Positions 46,701 through 58,133 of a DNA stretch of 64,000 nucleotides are shown piece after piece. The stretch's first letter is position 1. The number at the start of each line of letters is the position of its first letter. The translations under genes were made by a program, and so were the position numbers. Origin of the DNA: Cryptomeria japonica (lineage: Eukaryota > Streptophyta > Pinopsida > Cupressales > Cupressaceae); NCBI RefSeq assembly GCF_030272615.1, contig NC_081410.1, positions 284,271,957-284,335,956 of the forward strand, read 5' to 3'. The notes under the pieces were generated by a model. That model did no database searches and was not told the DNA's origin. It worked only from the letters and a program-made list of their open reading frames with translations.

Positions 46701-49700
46701 TTTACAGATGAATCTTAATTTTTTGGAGGTTGAATCTTTGTGCCTCTACTAAAGATTTACATTGGGTAATCTCTCTATGCTTTGGATTTGTATCTTTTAT
46801 GAATGGTTTCATATATCTTTTATGGTTTGTGACTGATGACCATGGCTACCATGACTATGTTTTGGTGTTTTGGTCATTTTATAGTTTTGCTTCTTTTGTG
46901 AAAGCTCTCAATATTGATCATTCCTTGAATATTGTTGGTTATTGTGTATTTCATAGCTCCATACATTTTATCTTGATTGGCTTTTTGCCTTTCTTACTAT
47001 ATATGATTGTCATGAATTACCTTGCTATCTTTGATTATTTATTATCTTTGATGCCTCTTCATGTTTTGAAGAACTCAAGTTGCTTATGGCAGTCCCTTTT
47101 GGAGAAGTTGTTGCAGTGAAAATATATCATACCATTGATATTTGACGGTGACTTAGGGTAATCCTTGTGTTTGAACTATTGGGATATTTCCATACTAGAG
47201 TTTGATGCCTTGGAAACCACTGTTGAGCTGACACTGTACCTAGAGATGTTGATTCATTATTGTAAAACATCGTCAATGTCCTTATTGATTGTTAACTATG
47301 GGTCTTTCAAATTCTTCTATAGACATTGTTGACTTTGATCTCGAGTGCATGAATTTCTCTTATGAGTCATATGATGAATGAGCATTGTGACCATATGATT
47401 TTTATATTGTTTCGATAGAAATATTGTTTACTCTCATGGTTATCTTGTTATTGTTGAGCTGGAGAGTGTTGATGTTCTTCTTTTCACTATGCTTTAGGAC
47501 TATAAACTAAGATAGTCACTACCTTTAACACTCACTGTCTTACATGAGAATGTGACTGTCCTTTTCAAGGACTTGAGTTACTACCATAAATGTCTAGATT
47601 ATGGTCATTAGCTAAGAAGTGTCTCGTTTGACATTGTATTTTGATACCACTATCATGTTTATAGATGCATAATTCACCATACACATAAATCCTCTTGACA
47701 TTGACTGTTATGGTTTTGATTCATACACTTAAGCTATATTGTGGTGGTGATATGAGAAAAGACACTTCTCTATGATTTTATAACTAGTGTGACCCTGTGG
47801 CTACCTTTTTTGGCTTTCAAGACTTTTATACATTAAAAGTCTTTACCCATTCACCTTCTTGATTGCAAACAATGTCACAATCTTGGCTTACACATCCCCT
47901 TTTGATATTGTTTACTCTCTTCACTATGAATGCATTTTTGTGCACTATTTCTTTTTCTCACAATGGTACTCACTGTGTTTACATTTTGACACTATCCATT
48001 GGTGACCTTTGTAATTGTGACTATGACTTATCCCCATGATAACCTAGCTATTATCAAACACTATTATATATTTTTATAATTGCAAATGTTCTTGTTATTC
48101 ATGACATGAGTACAGTAGTTGTCACTATTGCTATGTAGCTTTTCTAGTGACCTCTATATACACTGCCACCATGCACTGTGCATCTTTACATAAGTGATTA
48201 TCATTGATATCACTACCTTTCTAGACTGTCGAATACATCTTCATTACCTACATAGTGGCTGCTTTGGTATGCTATCTATCTTTATCTTCAAAACTCCATC
48301 ACTGCTCTCTTGATTGTATGTGTATGAATGCAAATCCTCTTTGAATAATTATAGGATCTCTATTTATCAATAATATGATTGCTCCTTATTTGAATTTTTG
48401 TTACAGCAAGTACCACTGTGTTCAAGAATTGGATAAGTGATTGTATTCAGTGTGTCTAGCTTCTATAGGCTTGCAAGTTAGATAGATGCTACCCTCATTA
48501 CTCTCACAATCCCTTTGACATACACTATACTTGTCTAAAGATTTGGTACAATACTATCATAAATACCCTGTTGTAGCTTTAATTCTATGAGATAATTGTT
48601 TATGGGTATATGTTGCACCTATGTCACCATTGTGACTTACTATTCTATTATGAAACTGTATCATTGAGTTGATTGTTTTGAGGCTCATTTTGACTCTATA
48701 GGACTAAATCCACCATCTTATCACTATGACCTAGTGCTATCAAGATATATAAGACTCTTAGAGCTCTATGACTGAGAAATGGTTGTCACTGTGTGGCTGA
48801 TTTGGACTGAGATCACTAATGACTCTTCATTCTTTTAAGCTTGCTCATTATCCTTGTGCTCAATGCTTTATTTTAGTCTACCCATGATTGTATTTTGTAT
48901 TGTTGATAAGGAATATTTTGTGACTATCACTAGCCTGAATGTCATCATTATTGAGGCTCATTGTTCTGTGATTATTGTATTTCTGATCTTTCATTGTTAT
49001 TGTAACAAATACTAAAGTTGCTCTCTCTGATTAGGGACATTGTTTTGACTATAGTTTTGGTCTCATCACTTGGCTGCTCAAAACGTGAGATGTAACTTGG
49101 ATTCTCTCATAAGTGGTTTTATATAGTAAGCTTAGGAAAGTTTAGAAAATCTTCAGTTATGGGTTCAGTGAACTTTTGTCAGCTTACTACATGACCCACT
49201 ATGACACAAGCATAAAAATGATTCATTTACAATTACTGATTTGATTGAAACAAGAGATTTCATGTGAAGTATACATATAAATTTAATGTTCCATTATGCT
49301 TGATTCTTAGCAATAACTAATCTGATTGGACTCTTCATTTTATGTAATGATGATGCACTGATTCTTTTCCCTCATGATCTTTGATTGTCTCTTGTTTACC
49401 AGGAGATGATGTAAGCACCACCATATGCATATCCTCTTAACCACCGATACTCAGAAGTGAAAGAATTTGTGAGGAGAATATGCATATGATGGTACTTATG
49501 CCATTGACTTGATGACCAATGGGTAGTTATAGGGACACAAATTCATGAGCGGGGCTCAACCCTTGTGGGAGCCTCATTTACTCCCATTCATACATGAAAT
49601 CCAAGATTTGTAACAATTTTTTCCCTATTTCTGCACATGAAGCAAATTTGTTAAAAAAATAGTGACTCTCATGAGATGTATTATGATGAATAAGACCTTT

Positions 49701-50371
49701 CTTTTCTTTATGCAAACTCAAAGTAGATATTACTAGTATATGTGATAGAGGTTTATCATAATCAGTCATTGCTGAGATCTATTAGATCTAATTATCTTTT
49801 CTATCTATGTAGGTTTCAGGAGCTACTTGGAAGCAAATGGAGACCACAACTTGACACAATGCAGACATGAGAGACACTCCAACCAGTCAAACAAGGTAAT
49901 GTTTGGTTACCCTTGACCTCTCTTCCTTGGTTTTTAATAGTTGTTCTCTCTTTATATAGAAAAGAGTAAGGCCACTCTCATGACTTGTGTGAGAGATAAA
50001 TTTAAGATTTAGTTGATTCCTGATGTATAAAAGATATAAAATCTTTTAAAGTTCAATACAAAAGAAATTTGATATTCCTTACTTGTAATTGTAATATTTT
50101 AATCTTTCAAAACTGAATAATGGATAAGCTTAAAAGATGAACCTTTTTCTATATGCATAATGCTTCAACTAAATTGAAACATAGTAAAAATTTAGTAACA
50201 TCTTTGGTGACATTTGTTGGATGTCTGCCTGCTAGACACAAATAGTAGCCTTTATCCATTGGGTATAGAGTCAACTCTTGATATTGAAATGCAGATTTAA
50301 ACATCCTTCACTCATTAACTATAAGCATGTGTATGAGTTATGACACCGAGGAACACTCACTGGCATGGTTT
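46701..50371. other. Unassigned 3.7 kb, no recognisable gene
   Basis: Rich in TGACTAT/CACTATG-like short words on the plus strand. The longest frame, 46730-47119, is a Phe/Leu-rich peptide that I regard as chance. Between 49990 and 50330 the sequence is ordinary AT-rich DNA. The only structure that I can support is the inverted repeat at 49412-49498. Confidence 0.4.
49412..49498. repeat. Inverted repeat, 21-bp arms, 34-base loop
   Basis: The left arm TAAGCACCACCATATGCATAT at 49412-49432 pairs with the right arm at 49478-49498 with two mismatches, both transitions. Adjacent CCTC (49433-49436) and GAGG (49471-49474) extend the stem past a small bulge. The arms contain the self-complementary ATATGCATAT. 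Confidence 0.75.
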
Positions 50372-51404
50372 TGTTGGTATTTTGGATATGTTGATATGGT
50401 TTTTTCATTGATGTCAACACTTATCAACTTTGGCAATGTTAATTGGAAAGCAAGTGACTTATGCACAATCACCGGTATCTTGTTCACCGACAGGATATAT
50501 TGTTCACTGGCACTTGGAATGACAAGGAAAATACTTGGCTATGTTGAAGACATTGTTTGGACACTTTGTCTTGAAGATTTGTTCATTGGTATATTCATGT
50601 TTGCGTTTTGTTGTTACCAGCAAATAGGTCCAGGATAAGCACTGATAGACTTATCTATTCTAGACCAGCACAACACGCTATGGAGATGATTTATTAATGT
50701 TGTAAATACATTAAGCTGACATGTTGAATCAAATATTGCATCGGTTATTGTTTTACTTGTAAATTGTTTTTATTGTAATATCTTTTGTAAAGCCAACCTA
50801 TACATTTTGGTCCTAGGCTTCTGTATATATGTAAGATCTTATTTGATCATAAGTGAGGAATGTGAATGAAGTAAGGTATATGCGAGAATAAGCAGAGCTA
50901 TACACATGGACATCATTTGAAGGTAGAAGGAAGGTTTTGTGAAGACATATCAGAACTAAACCGATACTGAATCCAGCATATGAAGATGCTATTTTGAGTA
51001 GTACATCATTATTGGATATAACCATCCAATTGTAGTCAGTGTGACTCCTATTTGTGTTTGAGTAGTGAGCTCTAGGTGCTTGGCCTTTCTACATGTGTAG
51101 GACCCCTATTGTATACACATACTATCTGCAGTAGTATCATCTGATTGTGGGTAAGGTTTCCCACCATGGTTTTTCCCCTCACAGGGTTTCCATGTACAAA
51201 TATTGGTGTTATGTGTTGTGGATGTTATTGTCTCTACGTTTCATGCATTAATCCTTACTGGTACTGCAATTAACTGATAAACTATCTACTGGCATTAACT
51301 TTGGTTTACCGGTATTAAGCATTAAGTTTGGTTAAGTTCTTTTTGGTTTGAATTTATTTGACAACTGATTCACCCCCCCTCTCAGTTGTCTCTGGGACCT
51401 AACA
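50372..51404 (+). repeat. 5' LTR of the 50372-56561 Copia element
   Basis: Start motif TTCATTGATGTCAACAC within 45 bases of the LTR start; TATATATG at about 50825; U5 stem-loop 51364-51385. Confidence 0.95.
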
Positions 51405-51406
51405 AT

Positions 51407-51418
51407 TGGTATCAGAGC
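51407..51418 (+). other. Primer binding site (initiator Met tRNA)
   Basis: TGGTATCAGAGC, exact, two bases after the LTR. Confidence 0.95.
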
Positions 51419-51461
51419 ATATTCCTCTTTTTGTAGAAGTTTAACAGCTTGAGGAGATCCA

Positions 51462-52538
51462 ATGTCTTCTAACTATTTTAGGAAGGATAGTCCTAAACTT
51501 GATGGAACCAACTATGGCATATGGAAGATCAGGATGGAGACAAATCTGAATTGCATTAGAAAGGACATCTAGCAAGTTACAAAGAATGACTATACTGCTC
51601 CTACTCCTGGTCAACCTAATCCACCAACCTTAGGAAAAGATGAAGAAAATGATTCCAAAAGAAGAGAAACACTTTTGAGTGCATTATCATATTAGCAAAT
51701 CATGGGATTATCAAATAGATCTACTGCTAAAGCTATTTGGGACCATTTAGAAACATTGAATGAAGGAGATTCCACAGTCAAAATTGAAAAACTTCAAAGC
51801 TTCCGGGTAAGGTATGAAAATCTGAAAATGGAAGAAGATGAAAGGATTTCTGCTTTTATGGAAAGAATAAATGAAATTGTATTGGGTATTAAATGTTGTG
51901 GAGGAACCTTAAGTGAAGATAAAATTGTTTCAAAAGTTTTAAGAGGATTGCCACCGACATAAAAAATGAAAGTTACTACTATAAATGAGTTAAGAATAAT
52001 GCCTAATACATCTATAACTAGAGACACATTGATTAGAAAACTTTCAGCTTTTGAAATTGAGGAATTTGGTCCTGTTGCTACTATAAAGATAGATTTAGCT
52101 TTTAAGGCATCAACATCATCTGCATCATCATCATTTGACAAGTCTGATTGGAAATCCTTTTATGCAAGAGAACTTGAAGAAAGCAGGAGATAAAATGAAG
52201 AAATTGAAGCACTATTTGCAAGGAAAATGCCTAAAGGTCCAATTGGAAGTAAGTATGAAGGTAAAGTACCCTTTAAATATTTAAACTATAATAATATTGG
52301 TCATATGGTTTCAAGATACCCTAATAGACATGCAATATTGAAAGAAGAAGCTAGAAGAACATACAAGCCTAACCCTCAATATCAAAGATACAAATTTAAG
52401 AAGAATAAAGACAAGTCTTATTATCTTGTTGATGAAGGAGTCACTGATGATTCTGATGAGGATCCAGTAGACAAAGGATGGGTCTTTATTGCTATAATAG
52501 AAGATCAACCAACACCTACTATTCAACTGGTAGAGTAG
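51462..52538 (+). pseudogene. Copia Gag with all-Tyr zinc knuckle
   Basis: ATG 51462 opens MSSNYFRKDSPKLDGTNYG, the usual Copia Gag start, and a UBN2-type core follows (STAKAIWDHLETLNEGDS, LQSFRVRYENLKMEEDERIS, LPPT). In-frame stops: TAG 51570, TAG 51693, TAA 51960, TAA 52191, TAG 52536. The knuckle near 52272-52320 reads KYLNYNNIGHMVSRY: each Cys of the CCHC pattern is Tyr, while His stays. The frame stays constant throughout, so stops rather than frameshifts killed it. Confidence 0.88.
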
Positions 52539-52539
52539 G

Positions 52540-53490
52540 CTCTGGCATCAAAAATTGAAGTTAAGGATGAATGGATCATTGATTTAGGATCTTCACATCA
52601 TATGAATATGATAAAAGTAAATTCTTGACTTTTTAGGAATATAATGGAGGTCAAGTAAGATTTGGAGATGATAAAGCTTGTTTGATCAAAGGAAAAGGTA
52701 ATATATCCCATTATGAGAAACATAATACAGACAATTTTTACTATGTTGAAGGTTTAAAGCATAATCTTTTGAGTGTTGGTCAATTAGTTGAAAAAGGATT
52801 TCAGTTACAATTCAAGAATGGGAAATGCAAAATTATGAACAAAACTAGTTTGGAAATTGCAATCGATAATCAAACTACAGGTAATATATTTCATTTGAAT
52901 AACAATGAAAAGACATGTTTGATTACACACATTGATGAAAGTTAGCTATGGCATAAGAGACTGTCATGTAAATTTTGTTTGCATTGTGAAAATTAGTACA
53001 ACTAAAGTAGTTAGAAACTTACCTAAGATTGTTAAACCTCACAATCTAGTATATTGGAGAGAGGCAACAAGCACAAGAGTCTACACATTCAACAAAGTTC
53101 ACATCAAAGGTGAAACTGGTAAGACCCCTCATGAACAATAGTTTGGTATTACTCCTACTTAAAAATTTCATAATATTTAGAAATGTTATATTAGAAGAGA
53201 TGAGTATATTGGCAAATTTGATCCTAGAAGTGATGAAGAAACATTTCTTTGTTATTCATCTAAGAGCAAGGCATATATATGTTTTAACAAGAGATTGCAA
53301 AAAATTGTTGAGAGTACAAATGTGAAAATTGATGAATAGTTTAGAGGAACTTCAAGGTATATAGACTTTGAACTGGCAATAGAGATACTGACAAATGAAC
53401 CTACATTGAACACACCAGTGCAGAATGAAGATCCAGTTACACCGGTATCATCTAAAAATTCCACTATAACTGAAGAACAGTAGCAAACAA
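52540..53490 (+). pseudogene. Copia protease and integrase remnant, catalytic core deleted
   Basis: The protease site reads WIIDLGSSHHM: Leu stands at the middle of the D-S/T-G triad (52581-52589). GAG-pre-integrase follows (GLKHNLLSVGQLVEKGFQLQ; LWHKR). At about 53040-53060 the text jumps from IVKPHN to REATSTRVYTFNKVHIK, a late integrase segment. The HTD, DDYSR and RTDxGGEF blocks present in the 533-7918 element are absent, a loss of about 480 bases. TRDCKKLLR-type sequence and the acidic linker follow. Confidence 0.85.
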
Positions 53491-54055
53491 AGATATCGCG
53501 ATATGTAAGATTGAACCACTCTGAAGATCAAATAATTGGGAAAAAATATCAAGGAGTTATGACAAGAGGAAGACTGGCAAATGAAGAGGTATGTCTTATT
53601 TCTCAAATTGAACCACCATCAATTAATGAGGCATGTGAAGATAAACACTAGATTAAAGCTATGGAAGAAGAATTAGAATAAATTGAAAAGAATAACACAT
53701 GGACATTAGTTCCCCGGCCTAAAGAAAAAAATGTAATTGGAACAAAATGGGTATTCAGAAAAAAACTTAATGAAGATGGTAAGGTAATCAGAAATAAAGC
53801 AAGACTAGTGTGTAAGGGATATTCATAGAAAGAAGGAATTGATTACAATGAAACCTTTGCATCGGTAGCTAGAATAGAGGCAATCAGATTATTCTTGGCT
53901 TTTGTAGCATATAAGAACTACAAAGTATATCAAATATATATTATTAAATGTGCATTTCTGAATGGATATCTTGAAGAAGATGTTTGCATTGAGTAGCCTG
54001 ATGGATTGTCTTTGACAGATAACAAATATATGGTTTGTAAGTTAAGGAAAGTTTG
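53491..54055 (+). pseudogene. Copia reverse transcriptase, first half
   Basis: Plus-strand code reads [47 protein letters not shown] and YKVYQIYI, with KCAFLNGYLEEDVCIE. Stops include TAG at about 53648 and before PDG near 53995. In the DVKxAFLNG catalytic block the Asp has been replaced (QIYIIKCAFLNG), so the first RT carboxylate is gone. Confidence 0.85.
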
Positions 54056-55145
54056 TATGGGTTGAAGCAAGGTCCAAGAGCTTGGTATGCTAGATTGGAT
54101 AAATACCTTTTGAAGATTGGTTTTTCTAAAGGTAATGCTAGCAGCAACTTATACTATAAAGTGACTAATGATGACATCTTGGTTATAGAAGTTTTTGTTG
54201 ATGATATAATCTGTGGAGGAGAATATGGATTATGTAAAGACTTTTCTATTGAAATGCAGCAAGAATTTGAAATGTCTATGATTCAAGAGATAAAATTCTT
54301 TTTAGGATTGCAGATTTCACAAACTGATAAAGGTATATTCTTGAGTCAATCTAAGTACTTGAAGGAGTTACTAAATAAATTTGGGATGGAAAACTCTAAA
54401 CTGGTATGCACACCTATGACTACAAATGAAAAATTATCACTAAGGGATGAATCTACACCTGTTAATCCGACTAGGTACAAATCTATGATAGGAGGTCTAT
54501 TGTATTTGACACAAACAAGACCTGATATTATGAATGCAGTATGTATTGTTTTAAGATTTCAGAGTAATCCTAAAGAAAATCATGAATCAACAGTAAAAAG
54601 GATTTTCTGATACTTACAAGGCACTACAAATCTTGGCCTATGGTATCCTAGAGATGAAAACTTTGAATTATGTGCATACACAGATGCAAATTGGGCAAGA
54701 GATGTAGATGATAGAAAAAGCACCACTGACAGAGCATTTTTTCTTGGAAGTAGATTAATTTCTTGGTTAAGTAAGAAACAAAGTTGCACATCTTTATCAA
54801 CAGCTGAATCAGAATATGTTGCAGTAGCAACTAACTCTACATAGGTATTATGGCTTAAGTAAATTTTGAAGGACATAAAGGTGAAATGCAAGGAACCTAT
54901 AACTATCTATTGTGATAATACAACAGCAATTGATATATCTAAGAATTAGATACTACATTCTAAAACTAAACATGTCTCTATCAAATTGAATTTTCTAAAA
55001 GAGAATGTTGAAGCAAAAGAAGTAAAATTGGTTTATATGAATACTAAAGAGTAGATTGCAGATATTTTCACTAAGCCCTTACCTAAGGAGACTTTTGAAT
55101 ATCTTAGAGATCAGTTTGGGGTCATACCCTCACTGGTAGATACTT
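54053..55145 (+). pseudogene. Copia reverse transcriptase end and RNase H
   Basis: Frame 54053-54610 has MYGLKQGPRAWYARLDKYLL, then [14 protein letters not shown] (FVDD box intact) and LQISQTDKGIFLSQSKYL. After a stop at 54608, RNase H continues: LCAYTDANWARD, STAESEYVAVATN, IYCDNTTAI, and the end IADIFTKPLPKETFEYL. Stops in it (STAG near 54842, SKN-TAG near 54948, KE-TAG near 55053) lie at positions where relatives have Gln. Confidence 0.9.
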
Positions 55146-55521
55146 AGATAGTTGATGTTTGTCATCAACTAGCAGAACTAACAGAGAAATCTGTTACTCT
55201 AGCTTTGATGAGGAGAGCTACTTCTTAGGGGGAGTAGTTGGTATTTTGTATTTGAACCTGGTTTCTATATAGATTTGGCATTTGATGTCAAAGGGGGAGA
55301 GATTGATATGGAAAAACACATGTTAATCCTAGGGGGAGAGACTTTATCCCTTTGGGAGAGATTGTTATTTTGGGAGAGATTGATTACTCTATGTACCTGA
55401 ATTTTGATTTTTGAATATGATCTCTTTTGGGAAATTGTTGGTTTTTGGTATTTGGAATTTCTGTTTTGGCACTTTGATGGTTTTTCCATCTTGTGTTGCC
55501 ATCAATGCCAAAGGGGGAGAT
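55146..55521 (+). other. Copia 3' untranslated stretch with polypurine tracts
   Basis: Three purine tracts of the form AAAGGGGGAGA or TAGGGGGAGA occur (about 55291, 55331 and 55508). The last, preceded by CCATCAATGCC, abuts the 3' LTR and is the functional one by position. Confidence 0.8.
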
Positions 55522-56561
55522 TGTTGGTATTTTGGATATGTTGATATGGTTTTGTCATTGATGTCAACACTTATCAACTATGGCAATGTTAACCAACAAG
55601 CAAGTGACTTATGCACAATCACTGGTATATTATTCACCGACAGGATATATTGTTCACCAACACTTGGAATGACAAGGAAAATACTTGGCTATATCGAACA
55701 CATCGTTTGTACACTTTTTCTTGAAGATTTATTCATTGGTATATTCATGTTTGCATATTTGTTGTTACTGGCAAATAGGTCCAGGATAAGCAGTGGCAGG
55801 CTTATCTATTCTAGATCAGTACAACATGCTATGGAGATGATTTATTAATGTTGTAAATACATCAAGCCGACATGTTGAATCAAATATTGCATCAATTATT
55901 ATTTTACTTGTAAATTGTTTTTATTGTAATATCTTTTATAAAGCCAACCTATACATTTTGGTCCTAGGCTTTGGTATATATGTAAGATCTTATTTGATCG
56001 AAGTAGAAGTGAGGAATGTGAATGATGTAAGGTATATGCAAGAAAAAGCAGAGCTATACACACAGACATCATTTGAAGGTAGAAGGAAGGTTTTGTGAAG
56101 ACATATCAGAATTGAACCGGTATTGAATCCAACATATGAAGATGCTATTTTGAGCAGTACATCATTATTGGATTTAACAATCCAATTGTAGTCAGTGTGA
56201 CTCCTATTTGTGTTTGAGAAGTGAGCTCTAGGTGCTTGGCCTTTGTACATGTGTAGACCCCCTATTGTATACACATACTATCTGCAGTAGTATCATCTGA
56301 TTGTGGGTAAGGTTTCCAACAGTGGTTTTTCCCCTTACAGGGTTTCCACGTACAAATATTGGTGTTATGTGTTGTGGATGTTATTGTCTTTCTGTTTCAT
56401 GCATTAATCTTTATCGGTACTACAAATAACTCATATACTATCTACTAACATTAACTTTGATTTACCGATATTAAGAATTAAGTTTGGTTAAGTTGTTTTT
56501 GGTTTGAATTTATTTGACAACTGATTCACCCCCCCCTCTCACTTGTCTTTGGGACCTAACA
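55522..56561 (+). repeat. 3' LTR of the 50372-56561 Copia element
   Basis: Full-length match to the 5' LTR, with about 7-8 percent differences over the first 400 bases by hand count. The U5 stem at 56520-56542 has one broken pair. Confidence 0.95.
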
Positions 56562-57300
56562 GATTTATATATGTGCCCTTGATTAATTAGTGAGGGTTGA
56601 CTGGTTTGGAAAATTGAAACCTTTTGAGCATAGGATCTTAGACTTGGATACAAGAGAACCTCAACCTAAAAAGAAAAGCAAAAATGTGCTTGGGCAACAC
56701 TAAAAAACTAAAAACATCTAGCCTATAATGCAATGCAATTTTATTGAAAGAATGAAATATTATTGGCATTGTGTTGTCATTGATGTCAACCGATATAGGA
56801 TGGAAACTAATATAAGAGATGTATGTGCAACATTATCATTGATGCATACCGGATGTGATGTCTTTGATGTCACGTAGCTTAACACATACATTTGGACTAC
56901 ATTTTTGACTAAGGTTTCTGATGGAGAAGGTATATTGTGGCCAAATTTGATTTTTTTTTGAAAAAATGTCCACATTCATCATAATTCCAATGGAAATTAC
57001 CCATTTGGTTTCGATGAAGAAGGCATTAGCAATGAGAATTTTCTTTTTTTTCAAAAAGTGCTCGAGTTCGTTGTAATTCCGACGACAATGGCTATTACAA
57101 AATTAAAAAAGAGGCGGGGAATTCATTTGTGAATTGCAATTCCGCGTAGGCATCCATGGTGACTTCAACCCCCAAGAACATCAAACCTGCATTGAAGGCA
57201 ATCCCACATAGGAGGTAGATTCAAATTGCCCTTGTTTTTTATTTCATGTTGCAAAAAATATACATGTGGTGGTTAATTGTCCTAGTTTAATCTCGTAAAA
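56562..57300 (+). repeat. Flank with Copia LTR start fragment
   Basis: At 56761 the text TATTGGCATTGTG is followed by TTGTCATTGATGTCAACC, the same opening as the other Copia LTRs with one base changed in the TG. No LTR end is seen. Around 56940-57100 a unit with T-run, A-run and GTAATTCC is imperfectly duplicated. The remainder is unassigned. Confidence 0.45.
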
Positions 57301-57354
57301 CCATAGAACTGTGATTGAGGAGTGAGCATTCAATTTTGTATCAACAATCCCTTC

Positions 57355-58117
57355 CTCCCATATACGCGCGTGTTGATTGTTCACATGAGATCACATCTCT
57401 TTGCGACATCTATCAAACAATTCACAAGCCTTGTCCATGTTTCCACATTTTGCATTCATGTCAAGCAGGGTATTTGAAATGTCAACACCTAACAAAATTC
57501 CTCTATCTGTTATGCTTTGATGGAAGTCCATACCCTATTCCAAAGCTCCCATTTTTGCATAGGTAGGGAGGATGCTAGCAAAGGTTGTGGAATTTGGCTT
57601 TATGCCTTCCAATTTCATTTGCTTGAAAGTGTTTAAAGCCTTTTCAACAAATCCATTTTGTGCATATCCAACAATCATTGCAGTCCATGAGACAACATTT
57701 CTTTCAGGCATTCTATCAAATAGTTCATGTGCCTTGTCTATGCTTCCACATTTTGCATACATGTCTACCAAGCTAGTTACAACTACAACATCTGACAAAA
57801 TTTCTCTATCCTTTATGCTTCAATGAATGTCCATACCCTATTCCAAATCTCCCATTTTGGCATAGGCAGGGAGGATAGTACCAATGGTCATGGAATTTGG
57901 CTTTACACCTGCCAATTGCATTTGCTTGAAAGTTTCTAAAGCCTTCTCAACAAATCCATTTTGTGCAGTTGCAACTACATCTGACAAAATTCCTCTATCT
58001 TTTATGCTTTGATGGATGTCCATACTCTGTTCCAAAGCTCCCATTTTGGCACAGGTTGGGAGTAGGTTGGCAAACATAACTAAAGAAATGCAATGATCAG
58101 CTCCAAAGACATCAAAC
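57355..58117 (-). pseudogene. PPR protein gene (PLS-type), fragment
   Basis: Minus-strand code for tandem pentatricopeptide repeats: FANLLPTCAKMGALEQSMDI, then AQNGFVEKALETFKQMQLAG and, in frame 57798-57535, TSLVDMYAKCGSIDKAHELF, DRMPERNVVSWTAMIVGYAQ and FKQMKLEGIKPNSTTFASIL. The mix of P, L and S type repeats points to an organelle RNA-editing or processing factor. Stops interrupt each GALE*GMDIH junction except the first. In the upstream repeat about 30 residues are missing between SDVV and AQNGF. The 5' end stops where the CACTA element starts at 58118; the rest of the gene is not in the window. Confidence 0.9.
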
Positions 58118-58133
58118 CACTACTAACAAAATC
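58118..58133 (+). repeat. Candidate CACTA terminal inverted repeat
   Basis: Starts with the diagnostic CACTA and continues CTAACAAAATC. The preceding three bases, AAC, would be the target duplication. Its partner cannot be seen. Confidence 0.65.

Larger units (their letters stand above)
50372..56561 (+). mobile_element. Ty1/Copia LTR retrotransposon with integrase deletion
   Basis: LTRs 50372-51404 and 55522-56561 (about 1035 bp), ends TGTTGG...CTAACA, target duplication GGTTT/GATTT (one mismatch). Primer site and polypurine tract are in place. The interior has gag, protease, a shortened integrase, RT and RNase H in plus orientation. The integrase catalytic core is missing and there are many stops. 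A 5'-truncated LTR of the same family is at 18381-19253. Confidence 0.95.

Noticed and set aside
46730-47119. 129-codon hydrophobic ORF
   Set aside because: Phe/Leu/Tyr-rich composition typical of chance translation of T-rich DNA; no pattern of signal peptide plus membrane helices that fits a known family, and nothing conserved around it.
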